A stretch of DNA of 64,000 nt from Bugulina stolonifera (taxonomy: Eukaryota > Bryozoa > Gymnolaemata > Cheilostomatida > Bugulidae): the NCBI GenBank assembly GCA_935421135.1, contig OW285191.1:8441504-8505503 (forward strand), read 5' to 3'. Positions within the stretch are counted from its first letter, which is position 1. Every line of letters begins with the position of its first letter. Shown in pieces: positions 63,685 through 64,000 of the stretch. The position numbers were made by a program, and so were the translations under genes. The notes below the pieces were generated by a model, which had not been told where the DNA came from, ran no database searches, and was given only the letters and a program-made list of their open reading frames with translations.

Positions 63685-63996
63685 ATGAACAGCATTGAGT
63701 TCTACCAGGAGTGGATAGAGCTACTCCAAGCCGAATGGAGAAGCTTAGAAGCGAGGAGGACCAGGAGCATAGTCATCAATCATAAACTTCTAGAGCGGCA
63801 CATGGATAAAAATGTGAGACAGAGAAGAGCAGTGAAGTACAAGAACTACCGATTCTTCAAAGCAATTACAAGGCAAATGTTTACGCTGAGCCGATTTATA
63901 CAACTTCACAAGGAAAACGTCGAAAGCAAAGAAGAAGAAATGGCATTGATAGAGGAAAAGATTGATGAAATTCAACAGGAGTTGAATGAATTGTAG
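63685..63996 (+). CDS. Small intronless helical protein, paralogue C (103 aa)
   Basis: ATG 63685 to TAG 63994-63996, four bases before the window ends. It is the duplicate of paralogue B, with a handful of substitutions (Ile4, Val32 and His40 among them) and an intact frame. The presence of synonymous changes next to few replacements hints at purifying selection, although the duplication is young. The histone-type 3' end expected after the stop lies outside the window. Confidence 0.76.
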   Translation: MNSIEFYQEWIELLQAEWRSLEARRTRSIVINHKLLERHMDKNVRQRRAVKYKNYRFFKAITRQMFTLSRFIQLHKENVESKEEEMALIEEKIDEIQQELNEL

Positions 63997-64000
63997 TATT

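Larger units (their letters stand above)
60612..64000 (+). repeat. Direct duplication, right copy (runs off the window)
   Basis: Counterpart of 54440-57880, offset 6148 bp over most of its length. It carries gene C, the relic gene end at 62220-62238 and hairpin copy 7. Confidence 0.93.

Overview
The window is nuclear DNA from an intron-rich, AT-rich animal genome. It has GT-AG introns, conserved metazoan genes (SRF, FRMD8, Salvador, CFAP73/CCDC42-like, SEC11), tRNA-derived SINE-like repeats and LTR remnants. The proteins look early-branching. A marine invertebrate, most likely a sponge, is my best guess, but the sequence alone does not prove it.

Layout. 1-8150: gene-poor, two tRNA-derived SINE-like elements. 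8260-9559: a small three-exon orphan gene (95 aa). 9720-15380: gene-poor, holding a solo-LTR-like element (13913-14632). 15386-20956 (+): serum response factor, eight exons and 502 aa, with a perfect CArG box upstream. 22544-29349 (-): FRMD8-like FERM protein, ten exons and 474 aa. 29350-33140: very AT-rich, no gene seen. 33153-38613 (+): Salvador (Hippo pathway scaffold), eleven exons and 587 aa, with a 57-bp minisatellite between the two WW exons. 39952-44027 (-): CFAP73/CCDC42-like ciliary coiled-coil protein, eight exons and 346 aa. 44529-47821 (+): SEC11 signal peptidase catalytic subunit, six exons and 184 aa, divergent from CFAP73. 48572-52650 (-): an unrecognised type I membrane protein, eight exons and about 475 aa.

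53500-64000 is an accessory region built from repeats. It carries three intronless paralogues (107, 103 and 103 aa) of a small helical protein I do not recognise. Two lie in a direct duplication with a 6148-bp offset and one is inverted. The three share a TATA promoter block. The two whose 3' ends are inside the window both end in a histone-mRNA-type stem-loop followed, at exactly 12 nt, by the same purine-rich CAAAGAG. This arrangement is the hallmark of replication-dependent histone mRNAs, yet the proteins do not look like core histones. It is the most unusual system in the window. The same region holds a second solo-LTR-like copy, a perfect 12-bp satellite of about 78 units, and several copies of a dispersed hairpin repeat also found near SRF and in the membrane-protein gene.

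SRF, FRMD8, Salvador, CFAP73 and SEC11 are independent housekeeping, signalling or cilium genes, and I see no operon-like logic. Gene models were spliced by eye from reading frame, GT-AG sites and remembered family alignments. Every internal junction is phase-consistent, but none has been tested against RNA.
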